In this document: piece by piece, positions 56,676 through 64,000 of the stretch | How the letters are laid out: the number at the start of each line of letters is the position of its first letter | Numbering within the stretch: position 1 is the stretch's first letter | Program-made: the position numbers and the translations under genes | Notes under the pieces: generated by a model | The model's input: only the letters and a program-made list of their open reading frames with translations | What the model was told of the DNA's origin: nothing | Database searches by the model: none | Assembly (NCBI GenBank): GCA_963773625.1 | Contig: CAVZCJ010000010.1 | Location: 62,001 to 126,000, forward strand | DNA length: 64,000 nucleotides | From: DATARH01 sp963773625 | Lineage (GTDB): Bacteria > Pseudomonadota > Alphaproteobacteria > ATCC43930 > CGMCC-115725 | Direction: 5' to 3'

Positions 56676-56784
56676 AGGGTAAAGTTGGGTAGAGCGGGAG
56701 GGTAAAACCCGCTCTACCCGGTGCGTGGAAAACGGCAGAAAATAAGGAACTTCAGGAATCAGCTTGGCCGGATCAAGTCCGGCC
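56676..56784 (+). repeat. Right-end repeat and candidate attachment core of the island
   Basis: CGGGAGGGTAAAACCCG (56695-56711) matches the core at 46220-46235. It lies inside a 12-bp perfect inverted repeat, GGGTAGAGCGGG to CCCGCTCTACCC, with a nine-base loop (56687-56719). GGCCGGATCAAGTCCGGCC at 56766-56784 is identical to 46137-46155. Ordinary metabolic genes start 20 bp further on. Confidence 0.6.
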
Positions 56785-56804
56785 ATGACTATAAAGAAGG
56801 AGGA

Positions 56805-57320
56805 CTACTCCGCCGCTGCGGGTTGCGGCACCGGCAGCTGCTCGACCATCTCGGCATCCCACGGACCGGGGAAACGGCCGCGGCCGACCTTGTCGCGGCT
56901 GAACACGTGATAGTCGACCGGCCACTCGGCGCGCGGCATCTCGTAATAGACCTCGACCCCGTTGCCGTCCGGATCGCGCAGATAGATGCCGAGCGAGATG
57001 CCGTGATCGGCGATGTGGTCGATCGGCTGCTTTTGCTCTTTGATCCGCGCGTAGAAATCCTTGAGGTCGTCGAGGCTCTCGACCCGCCAGGCCATGTGGT
57101 TGAGCCCGACCTGCCGGCGCTGCTGCAGCGGCGCGTCGTCGCCCAGCTGCATCACCGCGACCTCGTGCGACTGGTCGGTGTCGGCCGACATGAACGCCGC
57201 CCAGCCCGGCCGGTACTCGTAGCAGTGCAGGCCGAGCAAATTCTCGTACCACTCCTTCGACTTCTCGGCGTTGCGCACGTAGATGTTGACGTGCCCCAGA
57301 TACATCGGTCGCTTGGCCAT
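56805..57320 (-). CDS. VOC-fold extradiol dioxygenase-like protein
   Basis: This 171-residue protein reads YLGHVNIYVRNAEKSKEWYE, VGLNHMAWRVESLDDLKDFY and DPDGNGVEVYYEMPRAEW, giving His-His-Glu metal ligands of a single VOC domain as in type I extradiol dioxygenases and related lyases. It follows the HpaB-like hydroxylase gene by 41 bp on the same strand, so it could cleave the hydroxylated product. The frame is intact. Confidence 0.8.
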   Translation of the reverse strand: MAKRPMYLGHVNIYVRNAEKSKEWYENLLGLHCYEYRPGWAAFMSADTDQSHEVAVMQLGDDAPLQQRRQVGLNHMAWRVESLDDLKDFYARIKEQKQPIDHIADHGISLGIYLRDPDGNGVEVYYEMPRAEWPVDYHVFSRDKVGRGRFPGPWDAEMVEQLPVPQPAAAE

Positions 57321-57361
57321 ATTGCCCTCTCTTTCAGAGTGAAAACCTTGGCGCGATTTTA

Positions 57362-58821
57362 TCACGCCTCCTCGCTCTTCCCCAGAAAGTCCAAGACCCG
57401 CTCCATCACCTGCCCTTTCGGGTAGACCGCCGCCATCGCCCGCGCGCGGGTCAGCGGGTCGCTGGCGAAAAACCGCTCGTAGAGCTCCTGGCGGCTGCCG
57501 AAGGCGCTGCCGGCGACATCCCAGGCGAGGCGGAACAGCTTCACCCGGTCCTTGGCCGCGAGCTTGTCGGTCGCCAGGTATTGCTCGATCTGCGGCGCCA
57601 GGGGCCCGGCGAAATCCTTTTCGCTCGGGGTCAGCAGGAAGCTCGACGAGCCGAGCAGCTGGAGGATTTCGACCATCCGCGGATAGGCGGTCATCATCAG
57701 ATTGCGTGTCGATTCCGACGGCAGGATCGCCGGCGCCATCACCCCCCAGCGGTCGAGTTCGGCGTCGGCCTCGGCGGCGCGCATGCACGAGCGCATCAGC
57801 TCGGTGTAGAGCATCAATTCGCCGATCCGCTCCTCGGTATGCGGCAAATGCGCATTGCCGAGCGCCTCGCTCATCAACAGCGCCAGCCCCAGCACGAACT
57901 CGCATTTGGCGAGGTTCTTCGCCGCGCCCTGGTGCGCCGAATGCGCGGTCGAGTGGGTGACGTGCGGCACCGCGTTGAGCCGGTCGACGTCGTAAAGCAG
58001 GAACACCCGCTCCCACGGCACCAGCACGTTGTCGAAGAAGACGATGCAGTCCATCTCCTCGAAGCGCGAGGCGAGCGGCGCGTCGAAATGCGAGCGGCCG
58101 AGGTCGAAGCTGTCGCGGCAGAGGAATTTGAGCCCCTCCGTGCCGCAATCGATCGAGAAGCTCATCGCGAACGGCGAGTGGTCGTCCTGAATGCCGCGCC
58201 AGGCGCGGCGAATAGACCGCGATCTCGTCGGAGAGCGGCCCCAGTGTCGCGAGGATGCGCGCGCCGTGCACGACGATCCCGGCCGACGTCTCCTTCTTGA
58301 CCTCGAGCGCGGTGCCTTCCTGCGAGGTTGAACATGCCGGAGACGTTGCGGCTGCGCTGCAGGTTGATCAGCGCGTGGGTGAGGCAAACGTCGTTCTCGC
58401 GCAGATGCTCGACATAGCGGCGCATGTTGTCGCCGAACTCGGGCTTCTTCTCGCCGAAGAAATCCGCCGCCGCGCCCCAGGCGGCGAAGGTCACGTTCAT
58501 GAAATCGGGCGAGCGGCCCATCATGCCGTTGGTGGTGCGCGCCCAGTTCAGCATCATGCTCGTGCGCGTCTCCAGCTCCTCGCGCGTCTTCGGGTTGGTG
58601 AACGAGCGCCCGACCCGGTCGCCGGTCGTCGGCGACTTGTAGGTCATCACCTTTTTCAGCTTGGGGTCGTGCTGCAGGTCGTAGAGCGAGGCGATCGCCT
58701 TGACCCCGCCCGCCAGCCCCGGATGCTTGGTGACGTCCTTGACCCGCTGGCCGCCGAGCCACACCTCGCGCTCCTGCGCCCGCAGGCCCTCGATATACTG
58801 TTGACCGGTGCGTGCTGGCAT
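57362..58821 (-). CDS. 4-hydroxyphenylacetate 3-monooxygenase-like oxygenase, HpaB family (frameshifted)
   Basis: It starts MPARTGQQYIEGLRAQEREV and carries RTTNGMMGRSPDFMNVTFAA and VCLTHALINLQRSR. Two frame changes near 58325 and 58205 lead to DCIVFFDNVLVPWERVFLLY and LLGSSSFLLTPSEKDF. This is the FADH2-dependent HpaB/HpaH family, which ortho-hydroxylates phenols using flavin from a separate reductase, not present nearby. Repaired length is about 486 residues, as expected. It is divergent from the IclR gene across 92 bp with an operator between. Confidence 0.85.
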
Positions 58822-58888
58822 CAAGGCCTCCCCGTGTTCGCCAAGATGCTAGCAGCGTGTCGCTTGGCTTCCACGGCAAAATCCGGGA

Positions 58889-58905
58889 TGTTCGCACTAC
58901 GAACA
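58889..58905. promoter_or_regulatory. IclR-type operator between the hydroxylase and regulator genes
   Basis: TGTTCGCACTACGAACA is a 17-bp inverted repeat with six-base arms and a five-base centre. It is close in size and form to known IclR-family aromatic-pathway sites such as GTTCGATAATCGCAC. It lies nine bases before the regulator ATG and about 70 bases from the hydroxylase start, so it could control both. Confidence 0.6.
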
Positions 58906-58913
58906 GGGGCCAT

Positions 58914-59699
58914 ATGAACCACCATCCGGTCAGATCGCTGTCGCGCGGGTTGATGCTCATCCGCGAGCTCAACGTCACGGGCCCGTCGAGTGTCCGGCAA
59001 CTCGCCAACAAAACCGGGTTGAACCGGACGACCTGCTACCGCCTGCTGCAAACCTTGCAGCAGGACGGGTTCGTCACCTTTGACCGAGGGAACGCGCTTT
59101 TCGCGCTGACCGCGCAGATACGGATGCTGAGCGAAGGGGTGTCGACGAGCGACCTGTCGAGCCAAGCCGCGCTTCCGCCGATGTTCGCGCTGCTCGAAGA
59201 GATCTCGTGGCCGAGCGATTTCGCGGTCTTCGAGCTTGGCTCGATGATGATCCACGAGAGCACCCACTCGTTCAGCCCGTTTTCCGTTCACCGCTCGATG
59301 GTGGGGAGACGGCGATCTCTGGTGAGGAGCGCGCTCGGCCGTGCCGCTTTGAGCGCGGCTTCGCCCGCATTGCGGCGCGAGATGCTCGAAATCGCCGCGA
59401 GCTTCGTGTCCGAAGACGCGGCGATCGCCCAGGATAGCGGGTTTATCGAGCATATCGTGGCGCGCACGAGAAGGGACGGCTACGCGTCATCTGTCGACCA
59501 ATCGGAGCAGGGTATCAGCGGCATCGCGCTCGCCATCGAAGGCGTCCGGCCGGTGCTGGGGAGCCTCAACATCGTCTTCTTCAGCTCGGCGATGACGCCC
59601 GACATCGCCGCCGAGCGGTATTTGCCCAGCCTCAAAAAGGCGGTCGCGGAGATCGAGGCGCGTTGGACGGGCGGAAACACGACAGCGGCCAAAGTTTAA
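58914..59699 (+). CDS. IclR-family transcription regulator
   Basis: This 261-residue protein has the IclR winged helix (VRQLANKTGLNRTTCYRLLQ, then TLQQDGFVTF) and an effector-binding GAF-like domain with GYASSVDQSEQGISGIALAI. It resembles regulators of phenylpropionate and hydroxyphenylacetate pathways. It probably controls the divergent HpaB-like gene and itself through the 58889-58905 palindrome; the effector would be an aromatic acid. The frame is intact. Confidence 0.85.
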   Translation: MNHHPVRSLSRGLMLIRELNVTGPSSVRQLANKTGLNRTTCYRLLQTLQQDGFVTFDRGNALFALTAQIRMLSEGVSTSDLSSQAALPPMFALLEEISWPSDFAVFELGSMMIHESTHSFSPFSVHRSMVGRRRSLVRSALGRAALSAASPALRREMLEIAASFVSEDAAIAQDSGFIEHIVARTRRDGYASSVDQSEQGISGIALAIEGVRPVLGSLNIVFFSSAMTPDIAAERYLPSLKKAVAEIEARWTGGNTTAAKV

Positions 59700-59709
59700 G
59701 CGACCGCCG

Positions 59710-60084
59710 TCATGCCACCCGCTGGCCTTCCGGCAGCAGGCCCTGGCTGTAGGTCGGCCGCAAGATGTCGAGCCGCATCGGCACCGGGGTCCCCAGCCAC
59801 AGCGCGTTCTTGCTGTGGTCGTCGTAGGAGCTTTCGGTCAGCGGGTGCACCAGCACGTCGAGCCCGTCGCGGTTGAGCATCAGCCACGGCACCACGTTCT
59901 GGAACTCCGGCGTCTCGAAGATCGCGACGAATTGCGAGATCGGGTGCGGCCCGCGCGGCTCGTCGCTGAGCATGCCGACCTCGACCGCGAATTTCTCGGC
60001 GAGCACGCCGCGCAGCTTCTCGGCCGCCGGCTTGGTCTGGGGGTTGTAGTAGATGTGGGCGTGATAGCCCTTGTTTTCGGTCAT
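59710..60084 (-). CDS. DOPA 4,5-dioxygenase family protein
   Basis: This 124-residue protein reads YHAHIYYNPQTKPAAEKLRG, GPHPISQF and VVPWLMLNRDGLDVLVHPLT. The His residues in HxHxYY and VHP are the family's metal ligands. Members cleave a catechol ring at the extradiol position. AGGAGAAAACC precedes the ATG. The frame is intact. It converges on the IclR gene with ten bases between stops. It may act in the same aromatic pathway as the HpaB-like hydroxylase. Confidence 0.85.
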   Translation of the reverse strand: MTENKGYHAHIYYNPQTKPAAEKLRGVLAEKFAVEVGMLSDEPRGPHPISQFVAIFETPEFQNVVPWLMLNRDGLDVLVHPLTESSYDDHSKNALWLGTPVPMRLDILRPTYSQGLLPEGQRVA

Positions 60085-60104
60085 GGTTTTCTCCTGTTTT
60101 ACCT

Positions 60105-60195
60105 TCCGTCATGGCCGGGCTTGTCCCGGCCATCCACGCGAACTCCCGCGGAGATCCCCGGGTCACCCCCGGACTTGATCCGGGGGCCGGGGATC
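60105..60195. repeat. Two palindromic repeats
   Basis: ATGGCCGGGCTTGTCCCGGCC followed about 45 bases later by CCCCCGGACTTGATCCGGGGG, both hairpins of the dispersed family with a TTG-type centre. They fill the gap between the VOC and DOPA dioxygenase genes. Confidence 0.7.
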
Positions 60196-60205
60196 ATCGG
60201 CCAAA

Positions 60206-60749
60206 TTAGCTGGCCGCCAGTTTGGCCTCGATCTTCTTCGCGATCTCGGCGCGCCATTCCTCGATCGGCTTGAACCCCTCGCGCTCGCGGCAGAACGCCT
60301 CGGTCTCGGCCTCCAGCGTATCGGCCGGCTTGTCGAGGTCGATCTTGATGCCGAGCGGCTGCGGCACGTACCACGGCGTGTCGCAGAACATCTCGATCTG
60401 GTTGCCCTCGGGGTCCTGGAAATAGACCGACCAGGCATTGCCGTGGCAGATCGGCCGGATGCCCTCGCAGCCCGCGTCGCGCACCTTGCGGAACGCCTTC
60501 TGCACCTGCGGCAGGGTCCCGACATTGAACGACACCTGCTGCACCATCGGCACTTCGGCGTCGGTCTGGCGGCCGCGCACCAGCACCACCTGGTGGTGGT
60601 CGCTGGGGTTGCGCGAGAGGAAGGTGATGCGCCCGTCCTCCGCCCCGTCGCTGACCACGAAGCCGAGCACGCGAGGTATAGAAATCGATCATCTTGGGCA
60701 CGTCGTGGACATAAAGCCCGACATGGCTGAGGCGCGGGGCGGTATCCAT
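60206..60749 (-). CDS. VOC-fold extradiol dioxygenase-like protein (frameshifted near start)
   Basis: MDTAPRLSHVGLYVHDVPKM gives the first His; after a frame change near 60672 the protein continues MLGFVVSDGAEDGRITFLSR, DHHQVVLVRGRQTDAEV and DPEGNQIEMFCDTPWYVPQP with His and Glu ligands. Repaired length is about 181 residues. It is a second extradiol-dioxygenase-like VOC protein beside the DOPA dioxygenase gene, from which it is separated by repeats. The substrate is unknown. Confidence 0.8.
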
Positions 60750-60765
60750 CGTTAGTCTCCTTTTC

Positions 60766-60826
60766 CCGTCATGGCTGGACTTGTTCCGGCCATCCACGTG
60801 ATCTCCCGGACGACGCCCGGGAATGA
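60766..60826. repeat. Palindromic repeats before the VOC gene
   Basis: ATGGCTGGACTTGTTCCGGCC and CCCGGACGACGCCCGGG are two more members of the dispersed family, in the gap between the divergent VOC and LysR genes. Confidence 0.6.
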
Positions 60827-60862
60827 CGCACGCAGTAAAATATGAGCGCGACCGCCGCCATG

Positions 60863-60882
60863 TATCAAATCGATTATTGATA
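60863..60882. promoter_or_regulatory. Possible LysR-type operator
   Basis: TATCAA-N8-TTGATA is an inverted repeat 31 bp before the LysR gene and upstream of the divergent VOC gene. It fits the loose T-N11-A rule of LysR binding sites (ATC-N-GAT forms). Overlapping TATGAT at 60881-60886 could be a -10. Confidence 0.45.
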
Positions 60883-60913
60883 TGATATCCATTCGAGACA
60901 TGGATATACGCCC

Positions 60914-61813
60914 ATGGACATAAGAGCCGTCGACCTCAACCTGCTGAAAGCCTTCGACGCGCTCGCTTCCGAGCGCGCCGTGACCCGCGCCGCCAGCCGC
61001 ATCGGCCTGTCGCAGCCGGCGATGAGCCACGCCCTGTCGCGGCTGCGCGGCCTCTTTGGCGACGACCTCTTCGTCCGCACCCCGGGCGGCATGGAGCCGA
61101 CGGCAAGGGCGCGCGAGATCGCGCCCTTGGTCTCCTCCGCGATCGAGCGGATCGAGGCGGCGCTCAACCTCGGCGCCGGGTTCGACCCCGCCACCAGCCT
61201 CGCCACCTTCACCGCCGGGATGGGCGAATACGCCGAGGTCGCGCTGGTCGGCCGCCTCGCGCGGGAATTCTCGCGCCAGGCGCCAAAGGCGACCCTGCGC
61301 CTCCTGTCGCTGCACGGCGGCGACGCCGCCGAGCAGCTGGAGCGCGGCGCCATCGATGTCGCGGTGGCGCATCTGCGCGCGATGCCGCCGGCGATCGAGA
61401 CGACGCTGCTCTTCCGCGACCCGTTTGTCGTCGCCGCCCGCAAGGGCCACCCGATCACCCGAGCGCCGCTCACGGTCGAGGCCTATGCCGCGCAGGATCA
61501 TGTGCTGGTCAGCCCGCGCGGCGACCCGAGCGGCGCGCTCGACCGCATCCTGGTCGATTACGGCCAGCGCCGCCGCGTCGCGCTCCTGGTCGCGACCTAT
61601 CTCGCGGTGCCGGCCGCGCTCGCCGCCTCCGACCTGATCGCCACCCTGCCCAGCCGCGCCGCCAGCCTCATCGCCGCCCATGCCGAACTCGCCATCCTGC
61701 CGCTGCCGATCGACTTCGCCGCGACCGTCTCGATGGCCTGGCACCGCCGCACCGCCAGCGAACCCGCCCAGGCGTGGTTCAGGGGGTTGTTGACGGAGGC
61801 GGCGGGGGAGTGA
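60914..61813 (+). CDS. LysR-family transcription regulator
   Basis: This 299-residue protein has the LysR N-terminal helix-turn-helix (LNLLKAFDALASERAVTRAA, then IGLSQPAMSHALSRLRGLFG DDLFVRT) and a periplasmic-binding-like effector domain. The NodD/PcpR-type opening is typical of regulators of aromatic or small-molecule pathways. It is divergent from the VOC gene at 60206-60749 and may regulate it through 60863-60882. The frame is intact. The 296 bp after it hold no gene that I can support. Confidence 0.85.
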   Translation: MDIRAVDLNLLKAFDALASERAVTRAASRIGLSQPAMSHALSRLRGLFGDDLFVRTPGGMEPTARAREIAPLVSSAIERIEAALNLGAGFDPATSLATFTAGMGEYAEVALVGRLAREFSRQAPKATLRLLSLHGGDAAEQLERGAIDVAVAHLRAMPPAIETTLLFRDPFVVAARKGHPITRAPLTVEAYAAQDHVLVSPRGDPSGALDRILVDYGQRRRVALLVATYLAVPAALAASDLIATLPSRAASLIAAHAELAILPLPIDFAATVSMAWHRRTASEPAQAWFRGLLTEAAGE

Positions 61814-62109
61814 GGGCGCGTGAAAATCGCTTTCGTTGAACCTGGGTAAAACTTAAAATTGATACCTCATTGAAAACGATGAGCGATCGTCTATGGAGGA
61901 CTTAGTTTCGCGATTTCGTGCAGAGCTCCATGATCGCTCTCCGCGAGATATGTGTGGCGGTTTTTGATATCGGAAGCTGCGTCAGCGAGACGATCGATAT
62001 TTTACCGTTGAGGCGACGTCCGTGTCGTATAAAAAGCGACGAAGAGATAATAGTCGTGGGATAGAAAAAGCTCGGGTTCTCAATCGCGCCACTTAAGCGC
62101 TACCGAGCA

Positions 62110-62556
62110 TTGGCGAAGAGTCCGATATTGACGTTGCCATCGTGTCGCCACAGCTTTTTGAATCGTATATGGCACGAGGTGCTGAAGTTTTTGGATTCTG
62201 CGGCATCTTGGCAAAGTCGTGAGGAGTTCGCGCGATACTTTGTCCGGGGCTGGCTACGGCCAGACAAGCTTCCGTCAGGCCCGCAATTTGAATTCACAAA
62301 TGACTGGTTTAACTTCTTCAGAGAACTCTCAAATTCAAGGCAATATGGTGATATTAAAATCTCCGGCGCGATATATCGAGATTGGGTTTTTCTGGAGCAA
62401 TACCAGGATGAGTGGATTTTACAATGCTTCGAGGCCAAGGGGACGGCGAAATGGGGAGACGCACGATTAGCGGGTCCGCGATCTCCTGACAGTTATCGGA
62501 AATGGCCCTGGTCCTGGACCCGATTGCAGCGTCGTCTGGTTTGGCTTGAGCCATAA
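62110..62556 (+). CDS. Unrecognised protein before the second DUF262 gene
   Basis: This 148-residue frame includes WLRPDKLPSGPQFEFTNDWF and GAIYRDWVFLEQYQDEWILQ, which look protein-like and lower in GC than the chromosome. From about 62451 it overlaps the DUF262 gene start and the last 35 residues may be non-native. No family is recognised. It may be a small partner of the DUF262 gene, or part of a frame-damaged longer gene. Confidence 0.35.
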   Translation: MAKSPILTLPSCRHSFLNRIWHEVLKFLDSAASWQSREEFARYFVRGWLRPDKLPSGPQFEFTNDWFNFFRELSNSRQYGDIKISGAIYRDWVFLEQYQDEWILQCFEAKGTAKWGDARLAGPRSPDSYRKWPWSWTRLQRRLVWLEP

Positions 62557-62598
62557 GAATGCATTTATCAAGATGGTTCTTGAAGGTTATCCGTTTCC

Positions 62599-63534
62599 GA
62601 GAGTTCAAACTCGAAAAGTGTCCACGATTTCAGGTTCGTACGATACGTCTGTGAGCAGCCTGATATGGGCGACCAGGACCCATGCCGCAGCGCTGACCAG
62701 GGTGGCCTCGAAGTCTTTGGCGAGCCTTCGGCACCGACCGAGCCAGGCGAAAGTGCGCTCGACGACCCAGCGGCGTGGCAGCACTTCGAACCCGCTGAGC
62801 TTATCGGAGCGCTTGATCACCTCGATCGTCCAGCGGCCGATCTGCGCCAGTTCCAGCCGCAATTGTCGCCGGCATAGCCGCCATCGGCGAAGATATGGCG
62901 CAGCCAGGGATAGAGATATCGGATCGAGGCAAAGACGCCGACGGCACCATCGCGATCCTGAATGTCGGCGGGGTGGACCTGCAACCCCACCAGGTGCCCG
63001 AGCGTGTCGACGACGATATGGCGCTTGCGGCCCTTGATCTTCTTGCCAGCATCATAGCCTCGTGGACCGCCGCTTTCCGTCGTCCTGACCGACTGGCTAT
63101 CGATCACGCCAGCGTCCGGGCTGGCTTCGCGCCCGACCTTCTCGCGCGCGGCCATGACCAGCACGTGGTTGATCTGAGCCAGCGTGCCATCTCGCGACCA
63201 GCGGTAGAAATAACCTTGGATCGTCGAATAAGGGGGAAACTCCTTCGGAAGCTGCCGCCACTGGCAACCCGTTGCGGCCATATAGAGCAGCGCCTCCACG
63301 ACCGCTCGCAGGTCGGTTTCGCGTGGTCTCCCGATCACGCATCGCACCGGCATCAATGGCGCGATCAAGGCCCACTCGGCATCGGTCATGTCGCTTGCGT
63401 AGCGCAACCCCTCGCGCCGATATTGTCGGCGAGTGATCTCACTCCAGGCCATCGTGAACCCCACCGTTTGTGTCGCAACAACGATGGAATCACAAGCCGT
63501 TGAGATCACTCAGCTCTTTTTCAGTCAGGCTCTC
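62599..63534. mobile_element. IS5-family insertion sequence inside the DUF262 gene
   Basis: The element of about 936 bp is bounded by GAGAG at 62599 and CTCTC ending at 63534. Inward from both ends there is partial similarity (GAGAG, then AAAAG about 15 bases in), which I take as imperfect terminal inverted repeats. No clear target duplication is visible at these ends, so boundaries may be a few bases off. It carries one transposase on the minus strand. Confidence 0.65.
62605..63452 (-). CDS. IS5-family transposase (frameshifted)
   Basis: ATG at 63452 gives MAWSEITRRQYRREGLRYAS and a DDE-type core: GVIDSQSVRTTESGGPRGYD with the first Asp, GRKRHIVVDTLGHLVGLQVH, and HIFADGGYAGDN with the second Asp. 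One base is missing near 62866; the rest, IKRSDKLSGFEVLPRRWVVE RTFAWLGRCRRL with the Glu, lies in another frame. Many IS5/IS427-group elements use two overlapping frames, so this shift may be natural or an error. Repaired length is about 283 residues. Confidence 0.85.
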
Positions 63535-64000
63535 AGTACTTCAATAGAGACGAGGAAATCGAGGCGTATCTGAAGCGATATAACGATGAATTTTTAGATG
63601 GCGACAAGCTAAAGGTGCGGTTCCGAAAGGTAACCTCTTTTATACGGGATTGTCGTTTTCCAACAACCTCGCGTGTTTGGAAGAAGGCAGACTTCTTCAC
63701 TGCGTTCGTTGAACTGGATTACCTGATCGCTATCAAGGGTGTTGCCCTCGATCCGGTCGCTGTAAAAGGGGTACTTGAGAACCTTTATACTCAAGTTGAC
63801 CGAGTGGCAGGCGGTGCTACGGAAGTTTCCAGAAGACGCTGGCCGCTACGCGCGGGCCGCGCTGCAAGCTACGAACGATAGGTCTAACCGCGTTTTAAGG
63901 GGTACGATTGTGCGCACGATGCTCTTGCAACAAGCCGCAAACGCCATAGCTGCAAAATAAGATTTCTCCTGGGACAGGATGTCACGCCGCCCCCAACAAA

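Larger units (their letters stand above)
62451..63960 (+). pseudogene. Second DUF262 gene, frameshifted and split by an IS element
   Basis: Before the insertion, pieces in three frames give MGRRTISGS, RDLLTVIGNG, ALVLDP, LQRRLVW and LSHKNAFIKMVLEGYPFPRV, which together match the N-terminus of DUF262 proteins. After the insertion the frame resumes YFNRDEEIEAYLKRYNDEFL and SFIRDCRFPTTSRVWKKADF; after another change near 63785 it ends with QATNDRSNRVLRGTIV and a TAA at 63958-63960. The DGQQR nucleotide motif is missing, presumably lost with the insertion. It cannot be functional. Confidence 0.65.

Overview
The window looks like chromosome from a high-GC alphaproteobacterium. This is inferred from strong GC codon bias, the ccmFGHI arrangement, a fused oxidoreductase-SelD selenium locus, a fused LivM-LivG transporter protein, and short GGCCGG-type palindromes between genes. 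I cannot name a genus. No rRNA, tRNA or CRISPR array is visible. Many conserved genes (kdpABCD, selABD, ccmF, ccmI, several flavin monooxygenases) keep near-perfect protein similarity but jump frame repeatedly through one-base insertions or deletions. Long stretches between them, such as ppsA, livH and livM-livG, are clean. I read most of these jumps as local sequence error and annotate each such gene as one unit.

Layout. 1-1.7 kb: end of a HyfB-like proton-translocating membrane subunit and a small exported protein. 1.8-4.3 kb: phosphoenolpyruvate synthase behind a perfect FNR-type box. 4.4-12.8 kb (minus): a complete kdp potassium-uptake operon (small membrane ORFs, kdpF, A, B, C, D, E). 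12.9-26.3 kb: a catabolic-looking block with two FAD enzymes, three bacterial-luciferase-type monooxygenases, an FMN reductase, a VOC protein and a branched-chain amino-acid-type ABC transporter. 26.4-31.9 kb (minus): selD-selA-selB for selenocysteine. 32-37.2 kb: small enzymes (metallo-beta-lactamase fold, VOC, haloacetate dehalogenase-like, dienelactone hydrolase) and a tandem DUF2019-like pair. 37.2-39.6 kb: a rearrangement scar carrying a glnD 3-prime remnant, then a GmrSD-like DUF262/DUF1524 gene. 39.8-43.8 kb: ccmFGHI for cytochrome c maturation. 43.9-46.1 kb: amidohydrolase and tartrate/isopropylmalate-type dehydrogenase.

46.2-56.8 kb is a genomic island. It starts with a tyrosine-recombinase gene and both ends carry the core CGGGAGGGTAAA plus an identical 19-bp palindrome. 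Its cargo is decayed defence and toxin-type genes: a truncated SIR2-like gene, the front end of a type IIG restriction enzyme, a cassette of unknown protein, PD-(D/E)XK-like nuclease and DUF3800, a broken Mrr, a toxin/immunity-like pair with an in-frame stop, a tyrosine phosphatase, and a nuclease-like gene with a pseudogene copy. An imperfect inner copy of the end repeat suggests the island was built in two steps.

56.8-61.8 kb is an orphan aromatic-degradation set: HpaB-like hydroxylase, two VOC/extradiol-type proteins, a DOPA 4,5-dioxygenase-like protein, an IclR regulator with a 17-bp operator, and a LysR regulator. 62.1-64 kb holds a second DUF262 gene, frameshifted and split by an IS5-family element.
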